Shown here: one piece after another, positions 1 through 10,859 of the stretch
How positions within the stretch are numbered: the stretch's first letter is position 1
How the letters are laid out: each line of letters begins with the position of its first letter
Assembly: GCF_022605165.1 (NCBI RefSeq)
Contig: NC_063072.1
Location: 62,001 to 126,000, forward strand
Length of the DNA: 64,000 nt
Direction of reading: 5' to 3'
Source: Purpureocillium takamizusanense
Taxonomy: Eukaryota; Ascomycota; Sordariomycetes; Hypocreales; Ophiocordycipitaceae
Notes under the pieces: generated by a model
What the model was told of the DNA's origin: nothing
Database searches by the model: none
The model's input: the letters and a program-made list of their open reading frames with translations, nothing else
Made by a program: the position numbers and the translations under genes

Positions 1-3000
1 CTGCCAAGAATTAGACTTTATCACCGAAGGCTGCGATTACATGTTCGGCAGAAGGAGGGAGGAGCATCCACGCCGTGACTCGTGCCAGCCACCCATCCAG
101 CCAAGTCAAGTAATCAGTCATGCGTCGTGGTCGTGGTGGCCCCTGCCCCTCCCCCCGCAGAGTAAGAGTCTCGGGTCATGGTGATGGCCAAGATGAACTG
201 GGGGGTCCACGACTCCACGCTAGGAAGTTTAGTGATGGCGGCTTGCTTGCTGCTTGTTCTTGTGATGTAGTACTTGCACTTGGGCGAACCGAACCGCTAG
301 CATCAGCAGACTTGCAGTTTAAACATTGGGCCCCCGGATTTTACGGAGCTTGGCCGGACATCCCGCACGACGCGCGGTGAACAGGCAGGCGGCTCGTCGG
401 TCGGTCGAGACAGGAACCCCTTCCCTCCCTTGGGGGGCGGTGCGGTGCGCATTACTAGTAGGTTATTAGCTGTTCTGCCCGGCGGCTCGACGGCTTGGCG
501 GTATCATGACAAACATGCGACGAAGATGTCCATGCGCCCACACAACGAGAGTGTCAGACGTCAATCAAAACAACGATCAAAGTCACGGGCTTCTGTACAG
601 CGAGCGAGTGAGCGTCACCGTCCGTCCAGAGGAGCGAGCAGCCGCGCAGGTCTGCTCCGTTGCACCCACTGACAAGAAGCCGTCGCGACCATACCCCCTC
701 CATGTCTTAGAGCGTCTGTCGCGCCGGCATCTTATCTGTCGCCTAAAAACATCCCTCACTTAGCACTCCAACAGCTGCGTTCATCACCGTTTCTCCGGAA
801 CGGCTTCGCTTTGTTTCCCAGCAACATGATGAGCTTAGGTCCCAGGGCCGTCCCGAACTATGAGGGTGGCTTTGCCCGCCACGTCATCGGCGAAAAATGC
901 GCCGCGCCCGTGGGCGGTGCACGAGCGACGCCCTTGTAACGGCGAGCGGGATTGACGACCATGGCCAGCGAGAGGCTGCGGGCGTCGAACCGTCTAGCCA
1001 AGCATCGGCTCATGATTATTCAAAGGGGGTTGAAATGGCGTCATACACAGTACTCCGTAGTAAGTTAGTATATATACTGGTTCATAGTCCAGAGTCCAGA
1101 CACTCACTCCCTTGTTGGAGAAAAGCCAAGAGGCTCGGCATTCCCCGCCAAGCCAGTCATGACACTGATGGATTGATTGATGAACCAGGGCAGGGGAGGC
1201 ATGAGCCTCGCTGTGGGACCGCGCGGCTGTTGTACGCGTTTGCACGGCACGCGATGCTTATTATTTACACAGGTGGGACGGCGGCCTCCCTAGCCAGTGC
1301 TTTCCGTGGCACAGTGGGCGGGCGCCTGGGAGATGCCAGGCGTCCTCTTTACGTACTAGGGATATCGTTGCCATGTGGCCATGGGTGACGATGCTGGGGA
1401 ATCGGCGCGTTTTGTCAGCGCTGGAGCCGTCGCAACACGCTTATTTGCATTGGTGTTTGCATCGTCCCGCCCGAGCTCGCTCCTCCGTCTCCATTGTCGG
1501 CGAATTTTGAAGCGCTTTTGTCGCAGCAACAATTCTAGCCTGTTGAGAGGGCGCTCTGTGGCCGAGCCTATTCTGCAGCGCCCATCGCACGGAAGCACCC
1601 GTGAAGCCTGATCGCTAACCGTCGAAACCTCGCACCCCTTTCGGCACGCCGAGGGTATGAAGACGCGGTGGTATATGCGAACTGCTGACAAGGGGCGCCT
1701 GGTTCGGGATGTTTTTTTTTTGCCGGCCCCAGTTCATGGGCCGTCGCAACCTTGATCAATAGCATCCCAGTCCTGGACGAGGTGCTGCGCAAGTCGCCTG
1801 TTATAGCGACATGGAATGTCTACTATGACGCTGGGACCGCCGTGGCTCCGCCGCCGCCCACCAAGCGCAGATGATGAGCACCTCTTGTTGTTGGCAACAA
1901 AGTGCTTGGCACTCTTCGCATGCCCACGCCTTGAACTTTTCGCCGGGCAAGGCAGGCAAGGCAGGCAAAGGGGAAACACTAAGAAAAGGGTAAGGGCTAG
2001 TATCGCGGGCATCATGTCGTAGGCTCGGCTGAGGGGCGGTGTTGTGGGTTATTAGTTGGTCAGCCTCCCAGCTGGTCGATTCTTTCACTGCTCTCTCTCT
2101 CTCTCGCGGCCACGTATATAGCTCTTCTTCCTCCCTCTATAGCCCATCAAGACGGCCTTCATCAGCTGTGCGCCTGTACCAGAAGCAAGAACGGTACGAG
2201 CATGCAAACATGCTCGGGGTACAACTAGCAGCAATGATCTTTAATAAGACGGGTCAGTGCCCGTAGCCCGTAGCATCAGGGTCTGAAACGGACCCTCATC
2301 AACCGCCACTGCAACCACTGCCGATCATGTTAGTAACGTTAGTAATGGGACTGATCCCCCCGCCACGAAGCCAAGCGCCCCCTCCGCATTGTCAAACTCT
2401 CGACCTCGTTCTGAAACAGCGTCAGATCAATCTTGGCAGCGAATTCTGAACCTCCCCCCGCCTCCCCCGTCTCCCGTCAAGAAGTTCGTTGAAACTCGAA
2501 TGTGCTGCTGCCAGCTTTATGAAACCGTTCCATCCAGTCGTAGCAACGTCGCAGAGTATACTTACGACGGAGTGGGCGACTTCCGCCGTGGTGATTCGGC
2601 TGTCGCGGGTAATTCTTTGCGTGCAACTTCGGCCAGGCGTCCAGGCTAGCCGAGGCGAGCGCCCATCGCGGCATGTTTCCGACTCTTACGCATACACAGT
2701 CAGCGCGGCGAAGATCGACGCCTGGTGATGGAGCTCGCGACTTCTAGCATGGTTATACTTGGGTATAGCTAAGTCGAAGGAGCTATTGTGGCCTTGTGGA
2801 ACTGGCCACATTGACCCTTGCGATCGAGCAAGACGCATGTCATATCACAGGCCCACCCGACGATTCCCGGAAGAAAAGTCCTAGCAGCAAATGAAGCCCA
2901 TGTTTTCCGAGAGAAATTGCATAAGCGGTGGTATATTTGGCATAGAATATCCTAGCTTCTACGACACTCCGACCGATGCTCCTTCGCTTTCGCAAACGTG

Positions 3001-3236
3001 TCAAACAGCGCGCGTGAGCCACCATCTTCCCTGCGTGGTAGCCACTATGTACATATAGCATATTGCAACATGGGATCCCGTGCAGAGGCACGAACGCAAC
3101 GGAAACTCGACCCACGCGATGACCACAAGGTAAAAAAGAAATACAGACAGAAAAAGGCCACACCAGGTCCACGGCCAAGGCATCAAGTCCTGACAACAAA
3201 GCACTCGGTACACGCAAAGCCGCAACGTGGGATCGA
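1..3236. other. No supported gene
   Basis: I see only short overlapping open frames with no recognisable domain and no coherent exon chain. There are small simple-sequence patches, a CT run near 2093-2104 and GGCAA repeats near 1950-1970. The last few hundred bases probably include the 3' flank of the CFEM gene on the minus strand. Confidence 0.6.
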
Positions 3237-3931
3237 TCACACAAGGGCCGCTGCCGCCGCGGCGAGAACCCCCGCCATACCCGAGAGATACGCGGACGCT
3301 GCCGGCGCCGCCGCGGCTCCTTTCGATGCAGTCGTCGTCGTCGTCGTCGTCGCAGCGGCAGTCCCAGACTGTGAGGTCGTCGTCGTCCCCGCGGCGGCGG
3401 CTGCGGACGTGGTCTGACTGGTTACAGTGTCGGTCGTCTTGGTGGCCGCGCCGCCCTTGCCTTGAAGCTTGTCCCCGAGGATGCTTGTCGCGCGGGGAAA
3501 GTCAGTCGCCGAGCTGCTCAAGGCGATCCAAATGCCGCACGCCTTGCCAACAGCCCCTCCAAAGTCTGGAAGAAGCGTCTTGTCAGTACAGTACGTAGTT
3601 ACTCGGTATTAGTCAAAAACGAGCTGTTGTTAGTCGCACGAGCTACGGCGGGGGAGGGGAATCGAGCCAACAACGCACCGAGGGCACATTGCGCCTCCAC
3701 ATCTCGCGCCACATCACGGGCAATAAGTCCCGCGTTCTTGCAGAGGCACTCAATGTCCGAACCATCAACCTTGGTCGTGTCGCATCCCTCGGCGGGCATC
3801 GCCTTGGCAAAGGCCGAGAGCGCACATGCCGGGATCTCGTCGATGTGTCCAGAAAGGCTGCCCGCGTCGAAGGCGACCACGCGCCCGAGGAGGCTCACCA
3901 GAGTAGGCAAGAGAATGATAGCCGTCTTCAT
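3237..3931 (-). CDS. CFEM-domain secreted/GPI-anchored surface protein
   Basis: Two exons, 3931-3679 and 3565-3237, joined over a 113-bp intron (GTGCGT...TTCCAG), encode 193 residues. The chosen ATG opens a signal peptide (MKTAIILLPTLVSLLGRVVA); an in-frame ATG at 4024 would only prepend a polar stretch. A CFEM core follows (PAC..EGC..ECLC..QC..KAC, about residues 25-95). The splice restores the conserved stretch QCALDFGGAVGKAC. A Ser/Thr/Ala/Val-rich stalk and a hydrophobic Ala-rich tail ending at the stop fit a GPI anchor signal. CFEM proteins act at the cell wall or outside the cell, in haem/iron capture or host interaction. Only six of the usual eight CFEM cysteines are evident. A TATA-like TTATAAAG lies about 120 bp upstream. 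Family assignment is solid; the substrate is unknown. Confidence 0.85.
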
Positions 3932-4052
3932 GTTGACGATGGTTTGTTTGCCGGTCACGGATCGAAGAGGCGTTTCCGGAAACCTGATTCTTGTCTGAGA
4001 ACCCGACTTTGAGGCATAATGCACAACAACAACAACAAGGGAATGCTCAAAG

Positions 4053-4060
4053 CTTTATAA
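4053..4060 (-). promoter_or_regulatory. TATA box of the CFEM gene
   Basis: TTATAAAG on the minus strand, about 120 bp before the ATG at 3931. It supports that ATG as the start. Confidence 0.45.
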
Positions 4061-6273
4061 CTCGTTCATTAAGCCTCCCCCGCGCTCGTGGCGCTCATCG
4101 TGGTATCGCGTGCATGCACGCAGGAGCGCGCGGGGACCCGGCAGGTCAGTGCTCGAGTGCGGCTGAGGTCCGCATTCGCTTGCGCGGCTTGGCACCAACT
4201 GCAAAAGCAGTCAGCCTCGGCTCCCCAGCATCATAGTGCTGCAGCCAACACCCCCGAATGCATTCATTCAGGGCGGCGCAGGGGTGCAGAGGGAGTAGTT
4301 AGTGTCGAAATGGCATCGCGCCGTGTCCGGGGATCGTCACTATAGCGAGAGCCCCAATATGGCAAGCTTGAAAATAGTCTCGGAAGCGCCCGGGTGCATG
4401 CCGTCGGTCAGGTGGACATGGATTCTACGCTTTGCATCTACGCGCGTAATAAAGCTACTTAATATCATGAGCAACTCGCTGCCTGGTTGTGGAGTCATGG
4501 TAGTGGTTGACGATACGGTGATACTGATGAGGGCAGATGCAGCATTTTGTCTTGAACAGTCAATGCGATCATCCACGAAGACGTGTCACTTGTGCGATAG
4601 AAGTTTAAAGGAGTGAACCGCCATCGCGTTGCCATCTTGCTGATTCGCCATGTACGTCAGGTTGGCTGCGGCAGTTGTGCCTCGGCACCCTGTTGTACCA
4701 CGCAAGCCAACAGACGAATCGAGTGCCGGACGCACGACACCTCCACAGCCAGAGCTTCGCGGTTGACATGCGTCGTGCAGGCCAATTCGCGGAGTTTACG
4801 CAGCGGCGTGTCATACCGACATGATTGAAGCACAGGAACATGCGGCGTCGGAAGGAGTCTTTTGACGGCGCAGCGTCTCTCGGCTTTCATGACTGACAGT
4901 ACATCGGAGAGTGCAGAGAGCACGGAACAAACGGCTTCTTCCCGCCCGATGCGCGATACCATAACATCCTTTTGCTAGGCCCACAGCTGGGAAGTCCGCA
5001 AGATGTCGCTAGGAGAGGCCGCAGCTTTGGCAGCACGCGCACACGCTGTGTCCTCAAAGCGGACACATAACTACGATTTCAGCTGAGTTCTGCTCTTGCT
5101 GCGTACGTACTGAGGTCAACTTTCGTGATCTTACATGACTACGACGGCCCAGTGAGCGGGGCGGCAACGGAATTAGAAACGTCAAATGAGACAAGGGAGG
5201 GAGTAGGTACTCTTCATCGTCGAGCCTAACAATGCCAGCTTGTTGATCATGACCGAGGACCTGACGCCCAACATGCTAACACAATACAGTGTCGCCGGCT
5301 CGAGGCATATCGAGGCTCTTGACGGCTCCGAGGAGACGTCGCATACCGCGGACTTGCAAATCCCAACCTGATATCCCTTGACATTGCATGGCGCGGACAT
5401 CGAGGTTCCGGAGACATCGGACCGTTTACCGGGCCGAGTATGCAAGACTTGGACAACACTTGGCCCCATGGGCCGATGCAAGTCGAAGACGTGGCGCGGC
5501 ATGGAACAATTCCCGAAGAAACGCTGTGGGGCATCCCATGCCAACCACACGTTCATGTAGTCAGACACTACCTACTCAATGCTTCATCAACATGGCTCTC
5601 CAGCCCCGGCGCCGTATCGGCAGCGAGAGTTCTAGTCGTTCAGTCATCCGGGACGCCGCAGACATGTCACTCGCGACGCAGCGTCAGTGTTGGCCTGTTC
5701 CTGAAAACCCGCCGAAGAAAACGGGCGCCACGCCACACCCCTCGGAGATGCTTTGCTTGCCTTCTCGAATTCAAGGCTGAACTTCGCTGCCGAACTGCGC
5801 CGGCAGCCGAGGGCTGAAAGCCCCCGTGGCCCGTGGCTGGCACTCCTTTTCACTGTGATGGCAGTCGTGTAAATGGAGTGGACCTTCTATAAATGGCAGC
5901 CCGGCCCCACCTCCTCCTCCCCCGCGAGGCCCCCCTTCTCCGGCGTCGGCGTCGTCCGGGGCCGCCGTGGGGTCCAGTCCAGTCCAGTCCCGGCGAGGCG
6001 GCAGCGGCGGCGGCGACCACAACAGACGCACCAACAAACGGGCGGCCCCTCGCCCTCCGAGCATTTTCCGCGTGCATGTTTCTAGAGAGAGGTGGCTTTG
6101 GCTCGGGAGAGACTCCCCCGCTGAGATGAGTATTTGCGTTTGGCCGCGTCGGTGCCGAAGGGGGGAATTATTACGAAGTGCCGTTATTCGGGTGTTGTGA
6201 AACCACGATGAATGCTTGAGGCGCTCTCTCTCTGACCTCACTACTGGAGATGGGCAAGGCATCTGGATTGCAA
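4061..6273. other. Intergenic, no supported gene
   Basis: The longest minus-strand frames (5182-5568, 5771-6352) lack introns, domains or signal peptides that I can defend. One frame carries an isolated subtilase-like serine motif (see rejected items). The last 200 bp are the promoter of the small secreted protein. Confidence 0.5.
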
Positions 6274-6274
6274 G

Positions 6275-6281
6275 TATAAAA
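6275..6281 (+). promoter_or_regulatory. TATA box of small secreted protein gene
   Basis: TATAAAA about 195 bp before the ATG at 6474. It is followed by a CA-rich, ATG-poor leader typical of a highly expressed fungal gene. Confidence 0.5.
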
Positions 6282-6473
6282 TGCGTCCATCTATCCCTCT
6301 CAACTCGAACATGTTCATCATCATCTTCAGCATCATTGCAACCACCATACACTCACATCACTCAACGCGATAGACTGAGCACTCATTCACTCGCCGTCCT
6401 TGAAACTCAAACAACTTCACACAAACCACACACATAGACAATCACATACATATTCCAGCAACCAGTCAACATC

Positions 6474-6866
6474 ATGTACGCCTCCATCATCAAGTCCGCC
6501 GTCCTCGTCGCCGCCCTCGCCGGCACCACCGCCGTCAGCGCGCTCCCGCAGGCCGCGCAGTACCCCGACAAGTGCGGCGACATGGTCTGCCAGCCCGACA
6601 CGCCGCTCTGCTGCGGCGTCTACTATAACGGCAACATCGAGCTCGAGTGCGTGGCCGGCAAGACGTGCCCGCCCATCCAGTATCCCACCAAGACCACGAC
6701 GACGGCGACGCCCACGCCCCCTGCCACCACGACTACGAGCTCCACGGCGCCTCCCGCCTCGCCTACCTTTGGGCCCAAGTGCGGCGATTCATTCTTCTGC
6801 AAGCCCGGGCAGGTGTGCTGCACGCTCTACAAGTGCGCCGACACGCCCGAGCAGTGCCCCAAGTAA
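6474..6866 (+). CDS. Small secreted protein with two knottin-like cysteine modules
   Basis: Single exon, 130 residues. Residues 1-23 form a clear signal peptide ending in Ala-x-Ala-type residues. The mature protein has two six-cysteine modules. Module 1 (about residues 33-67) has spacing C-x4-C-x6-CC-x11-C-x5-C. Module 2 (about 102-129) has C-x5-C-x5-CC-x4-C-x6-C. A Thr/Pro-rich linker of about 33 residues, probably O-glycosylated, joins them. The C-C-CC-C-C order is the inhibitor-cystine-knot (knottin) framework. Both modules share a CGD...C...CC core, so internal duplication is likely. Small size, secretion and paired cysteines are effector-like, but I do not recognise an orthologue and assign no activity. 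It could also be a wall-associated structural protein. Confidence 0.8.
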   Translation: MYASIIKSAVLVAALAGTTAVSALPQAAQYPDKCGDMVCQPDTPLCCGVYYNGNIELECVAGKTCPPIQYPTKTTTTATPTPPATTTTSSTAPPASPTFGPKCGDSFFCKPGQVCCTLYKCADTPEQCPK

Positions 6867-7418
6867 ATGCGTTGCAGGAGGTTGCACAATCACACTAGAC
6901 GGAAGGGATAGATCGACTTGCACTTGGAGATGGGCTAGAAGGACGCTTGTTGGCGGGCGCGGAATGGATAGACTGTTTGCGACATGGCGGCCTGGGGAAC
7001 TCGGCGCTTCATCAATGTGCCACTCACTCTTTTGGTGCTTGCTTCCAGACACTCCTTATGAACCCTTCGTAACTGTTCAATAGACGCGCAATATACTAGA
7101 CTAACATGTCATTTTCTACACCACTGCCAACGTGACGGCAAGTAGCCATGCACAACTACGGTACTTGTACTGCACCTTGATCTTTTCCCATCGTGCGCTT
7201 GTCATCCTTCCACTCCTAACAAGTCCCGTCTCTGCCACCGGCGAACGTGAGGCTCGTAATGGCGCCGGCCTGTGTGCGCTCCAATAAGTCATCAACTACT
7301 GCGCGCACTAGCCGAAACCTATGCGAGGCCGATCATGACGCCAGCGCGACATTGTAAGTAAGTAAGCGCGAGCTGCTTTGGCCGATTGACTCATTCCACT
7401 CCCACGCCCATCCATCCA

Positions 7419-7424
7419 TATATA
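7419..7424 (+). promoter_or_regulatory. TATA box of methyltransferase gene
   Basis: TATATA inside CATATATACG, 105 bp upstream of the ATG at 7529. Confidence 0.4.
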
Positions 7425-7528
7425 CGTACCACCGCCAACAAACCATCGTCAGTGCAAGGCATCGCCAATACCTTCAAACCCCCTCGAACAAACCCTCACC
7501 AAAACACATTGACCGACAATAACAAACC

Positions 7529-8203
7529 ATGACCGACACGCCGCAGACCCTCGTCCAGCGCGGCTACGATGAAATCGCCGAAACGTACCTCCAGTGGGCA
7601 ACGCAAAAGGAGACCCCCCGCCCAGCCCAGCTGCAGCTTCTCCTCCGCGAACTCGGCCCCGCCGTCGCGCCCTCCGCACACGTCCTAGAACTCGGCTGCG
7701 GCGCCGGCGTACCGGGAACGCAGATCCTCTCGCGGGCATGCGGACGCGTCGTCGCCAACGACATCTCCACCGCGCAGATGCGCCTCGCGCGGACGCACAT
7801 CGGCACCGCCGACACCAACGTCGAGTTCATGCCCGGCGACATGACGCAGCTGTCCTTCCACGACGGATCCTTCCAGGCCGTCGTCGCGCTGTACTCCATC
7901 ATCCACCTCCCGCGCGACGACCAGCGGGCCATGTTCCGGCGCGCCTACGCGTGGCTCGCGCCCGGGGGCCTGCTCTTGTGCAACCTGGGCACGTCGGAAG
8001 ACGACGAGGGCGAGGGGTCGGTGGCGAGCTGGCTGGGGACGCAGATGTACTGGAGCCAGTGCGGTCCCGAGGCCAACGCGCGCATGGTGGCGGAGGCGGG
8101 GTTCGATGTCGTGCGGAATACGATTATCGAGGAGGAGGAGGACGGGCGGGTGATTCCGTTTCAGTGGATACTTGCGCGGAAGCAGGGGGAGCTGGCGACG
8201 TGA
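7529..8203 (+). CDS. Class I SAM-dependent methyltransferase
   Basis: Intronless, 224 residues, of normal length for a small class I methyltransferase. Motif I is textbook: hVLELGCGAGVPG at residues 51-63. An acidic residue ends the second strand (VVANDIS), followed by the GDM motif (MPGDMTQLSF) and then VVALYSIIHLPRDDQ and LAPGGLLLCNLG for motifs IV-VI. The fold belongs to the UbiE/Methyltransf_11-25 group acting on small molecules. There is no signal peptide, so it should be cytosolic. The substrate cannot be read from the sequence. The gene converges on the unknown gene at 8439-9445, with about 235 bp between stops. A TATATA box lies about 105 bp upstream. Confidence 0.88.
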   Translation: MTDTPQTLVQRGYDEIAETYLQWATQKETPRPAQLQLLLRELGPAVAPSAHVLELGCGAGVPGTQILSRACGRVVANDISTAQMRLARTHIGTADTNVEFMPGDMTQLSFHDGSFQAVVALYSIIHLPRDDQRAMFRRAYAWLAPGGLLLCNLGTSEDDEGEGSVASWLGTQMYWSQCGPEANARMVAEAGFDVVRNTIIEEEEDGRVIPFQWILARKQGELAT

Positions 8204-8438
8204 GATGCGATGCGAACCATGTTGCGTGCTACAATAATAAGGGGGCAAGAATTGAGGATGTGGGCAGTGTTGGGTTCCGTTGTCGTGAATTCAATGTTGT
8301 CAAGGGCTTGGTGACATGCGCAGTCTGCCTGAAGAGTCCATTCACGCGGTGTCGGCTTGACTCCTGCACAGGTTGATTGACTGATTCCGTGATATAGAAT
8401 CGGCTCGGGGCCGACTATTCAAAGCGTCTCATATGAGG

Positions 8439-9445
8439 CTACGAGGATTGAAGAATATCCTCGCTCCGCAGAGGGTACGAGCCCGTGGTGCTCTCAAACT
8501 GGCGCTTAAACTCCTTCGCCGCCGCATACTCCTCCACCCGGGCCTCGTCCCAGTCCGGGTTCCGCCACGTAAACGGCACGTCCATCGACTGTAGGCCGAA
8601 GCCCATGTAGATGGGGATAAAGTCGGGCAGGTGGTACATGCTGCCCGTCGCCGCCGCCTCGCGATCGACCTTTTCCCACGCGCTCGCCGTCTGCGGGTGC
8701 CAGGCCATGGGCTTGGGGCGGTGCAGCCGGAAATACGAGCAGGCGTGCTCGCGCTCCATCTTGATGGCCTTGAAGATGGCGTCGGCGTCGGACTGGGCGC
8801 TCTCGCTAAGGCGCAGCGTCCCGTCGTCGTCGTCGGGCTTGTCAATGGCAGCGGTCGAGGGCGTCTTGATCAGCGGCGCGTAGGGAATGTCGCCCGTGGC
8901 ATCCTTCTTGTTCGGGTCGTCGCTCCTGTCGCGGTCATACCAGTGGCGCGTCAACGCCTGGGCCCGCGCCGCGAGGTCAAACTCCTGGGCGGCTGGAACG
9001 TCGCCGCACTTTTTGGACAAGGCCTTGAGTCCGCGCTCGACGACGGTGTATTGCAGCACGCGCCGGGTGAGGTCGCGGCGTGTCTCGAGCGAGCGGAGCA
9101 GCAGGGAGAGGAGCTCTGGGTCATCTTGCTCGTGGAGTGGCGCGTGGGTCTTGAGCAGCAGGCCAATGTACGCAACTTGGTTCCGAGTCAGTTAGTAAGA
9201 GGTTGCTGAGTTGTGGTTGCTGGTGATGATGACAGGGACTTTGCGCTCGCACCTTGTCTGACGGCGTCTTCGTGCGCGGCCGACGGGGGCTCATAGTCGT
9301 ACGGTATATACGGCCAGGCCAGCTCACCGTCGCTCGCGGGAGCGGCTGCTTCTCCGCCACGCTGGATGGATTCCAGGTCAAACGTCCTCGTGCCCAGGAC
9401 GGTGGTGATGACGAACGGGGAGGACGTGTCCTGCTGCTGGCTCAT
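8439..9445 (-). CDS. Conserved-type hypothetical protein, two exons
   Basis: Exons 9445-9253 and 9175-8439 are joined over a 77-bp intron (GTGCGA...ACCAAG with a CTGAC-type branch site), giving 309 residues in one frame. The start at 9445 (MSQQQDTSSPF) is preferred over the ATG at 9544, which lies only about 20 bp from the TATATATA at 9563-9570 and so probably precedes the transcription start. The protein is cytosolic-looking and hydrophilic, with an N-terminal PYDYEPPS region, a helical middle and a C-terminal conserved-looking block (YFRLHRPKPMAWHPQ ... DFIPIYMGFGLQSMDVPF). I do not recognise a domain. Codon use is strongly GC-biased like its neighbours. Confidence 0.75.
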
Positions 9446-9562
9446 GGTTGTTGGCTGTCGAGTCGACCGACACTTGTTGCTCCTTGGGAACCGCTCAATG
9501 GTTGTCCGCGAAATGTCTGGAGGCGAGAGCTGCGCGCACCTCATCGGCGCGAAACGGTGACA

Positions 9563-9570
9563 TATATATA
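9563..9570 (-). promoter_or_regulatory. TATA box of gene at 8439-9445
   Basis: TATATATA, about 120 bp upstream of the ATG at 9445. It decides the start against the more distal ATG at 9544. Confidence 0.5.
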
Positions 9571-9711
9571 CAGCTTCGAAGTGGAATTCGGCGCATGCCC
9601 ATTTTGGTTCACGATGGTCTTTTTTTTCCTTTGGCGCCTTGGGTCGAGTGGTTTGATGTGCTGCTAGCGGTCTTGTCGACCCCGCTGGACCCTACATCGT
9701 GGGCGGGTGAA

Positions 9712-9734
9712 CAGGCAGGCAGGCAGGCAGGCAG
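9712..9734 (+). repeat. (CAGG)n microsatellite
   Basis: Between five and six perfect CAGG units in otherwise unremarkable intergenic DNA. Confidence 0.9.
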
Positions 9735-10614
9735 CCGGCTGGGGCCTGGCGTTGCGGACTGGGGGCGATGGGTCGCAGCCGAGGCAGCGCTCACGTTCCT
9801 GGCGACGAATAATTTGCGGATGATAACTTTGCGGCTTCGTTGCGCTGCCGCATTGGAGGATGCTTGAGCTGTAGCTGCTCTACTAGGTACCAGTAGTAGG
9901 TACAGGTAGTAGGAAAGAATACCTAGGTTGAATCCTCAGCCGGGGCAGCTTTCATCCCCCGGCACAGTGGCTGGCGGCGGTGCTAGGCCCTGGAAGCCCT
10001 ATGGCGGAGGAATCATAGAATGGCTCCCATCCATCCCTGCTGCACGGCCTTTCATCATGGCGACCGTCCCAAGGGGCAGCAGCACAGTAGCATCCACTGC
10101 GTCGATTCCATCCAAGGTGCAATCAATCGATGTTTCATTGCATCCCAACACTGCCGTGTACACACCTACTGTCTCTGCTGTTTGTTGTACATCCACGGCA
10201 CGTGGGAGCTGCAGATGACGTCTTTGCAGCTGACACGCTCCGCCTCCCCCCACCAACAAACTTTTGGCCCTCTGAGTGTTCAGCTTAGAGCCTACCTAGG
10301 TAACAAAGCTGCCACCAGCAGGGCTCAATGCTGGGCCCGGGGCTCTCCAAAACCTACCCTATTGCTGCCCGCTGTCAGCCGCTCCACAGCCCAAGCTCCA
10401 TCCCCGCAGTGCCAGATCTACCGCATCCAGGTCGTCTCCAACCTCCTCCACCTTCCCCATCCCTCTCGCCTCCACCTTTCACATATCCACAGTCCTCCAC
10501 GATCCGAGTCGAGCACTGCACCGCAGTTCTCCTCCGCATCACCCACCGCACTCGAATGTCACTTGCTCCCGCCGCCGCGACGGCCGCCGCCGCCGCCGAC
10601 CCTCGTCCTCCTTG
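9735..10614. other. Intergenic / promoter region, CT-rich
   Basis: No gene seen. Repeated GTAGGTAC/CCTAGGT motifs occur at 9882-9926 and 10293-10302. The last 250 bp are C/T-rich on the plus strand, typical of a fungal promoter/5'UTR, and belong to the membrane protein gene downstream. Confidence 0.5.
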
Positions 10615-10754
10615 ATGAATACTGCGTCCCCGGCTCGGACCGCGCAGCAACCAGAGCGGCCTGAAGCCCACCGCTCAACACCTAGCCAAGTCAGCTCTGC
10701 GAACATGTAAACATGCCTTTCTCGTGACCGCGCTGACCGCCCATGGATTGATAG

Positions 10755-10859
10755 CATGTTGAAAACAACTCTGCCGCTCCTCTGTCCCACACGCCGCGCG
10801 AGTCGCCCTCCCGGGCTTCCGAACCCCAATATGAGTCCCTCCCCAACGGCGACGCCGCC
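10755..10859 (+). other. Probable extra N-terminal coding segment of the ArAE-type protein
   Basis: The frame of the downstream ATG (10860) stays open back to 10755, directly after an acceptor-like GATAG, and reads as plausible polar protein (HTPRESPSRASEPQYE). An upstream ATG at 10615 opens a similar Gln/Pro/Ser-rich stretch. Joining the two in phase needs the weak donor GTCAGC at 10690 (65-bp intron); the better donor GTAAAC at 10707 gives the wrong phase. The true N-terminus is therefore unresolved. Confidence 0.45.

Noticed and set aside
2840..3244. 134-residue minus-strand open frame next to the CFEM gene
   Set aside because: No domain, no splice support and erratic composition. It lies in the presumed 3' flank.
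5182..5568. Minus-strand frame with the subtilase serine motif SGTSMSAP
   Set aside because: The motif is followed by unrelated sequence (CNVKGYQ), and I find no Asp, His or Asn active-site segment or protease-like frame on either side. It is a chance match or an unrecognisable relic.
5771..6352. 193-residue minus-strand open frame upstream of the small secreted protein
   Set aside because: It is Gly/Arg/Pro-rich from GC-biased DNA, overlaps the promoter and TATA of the plus-strand gene, and has no recognisable motif.
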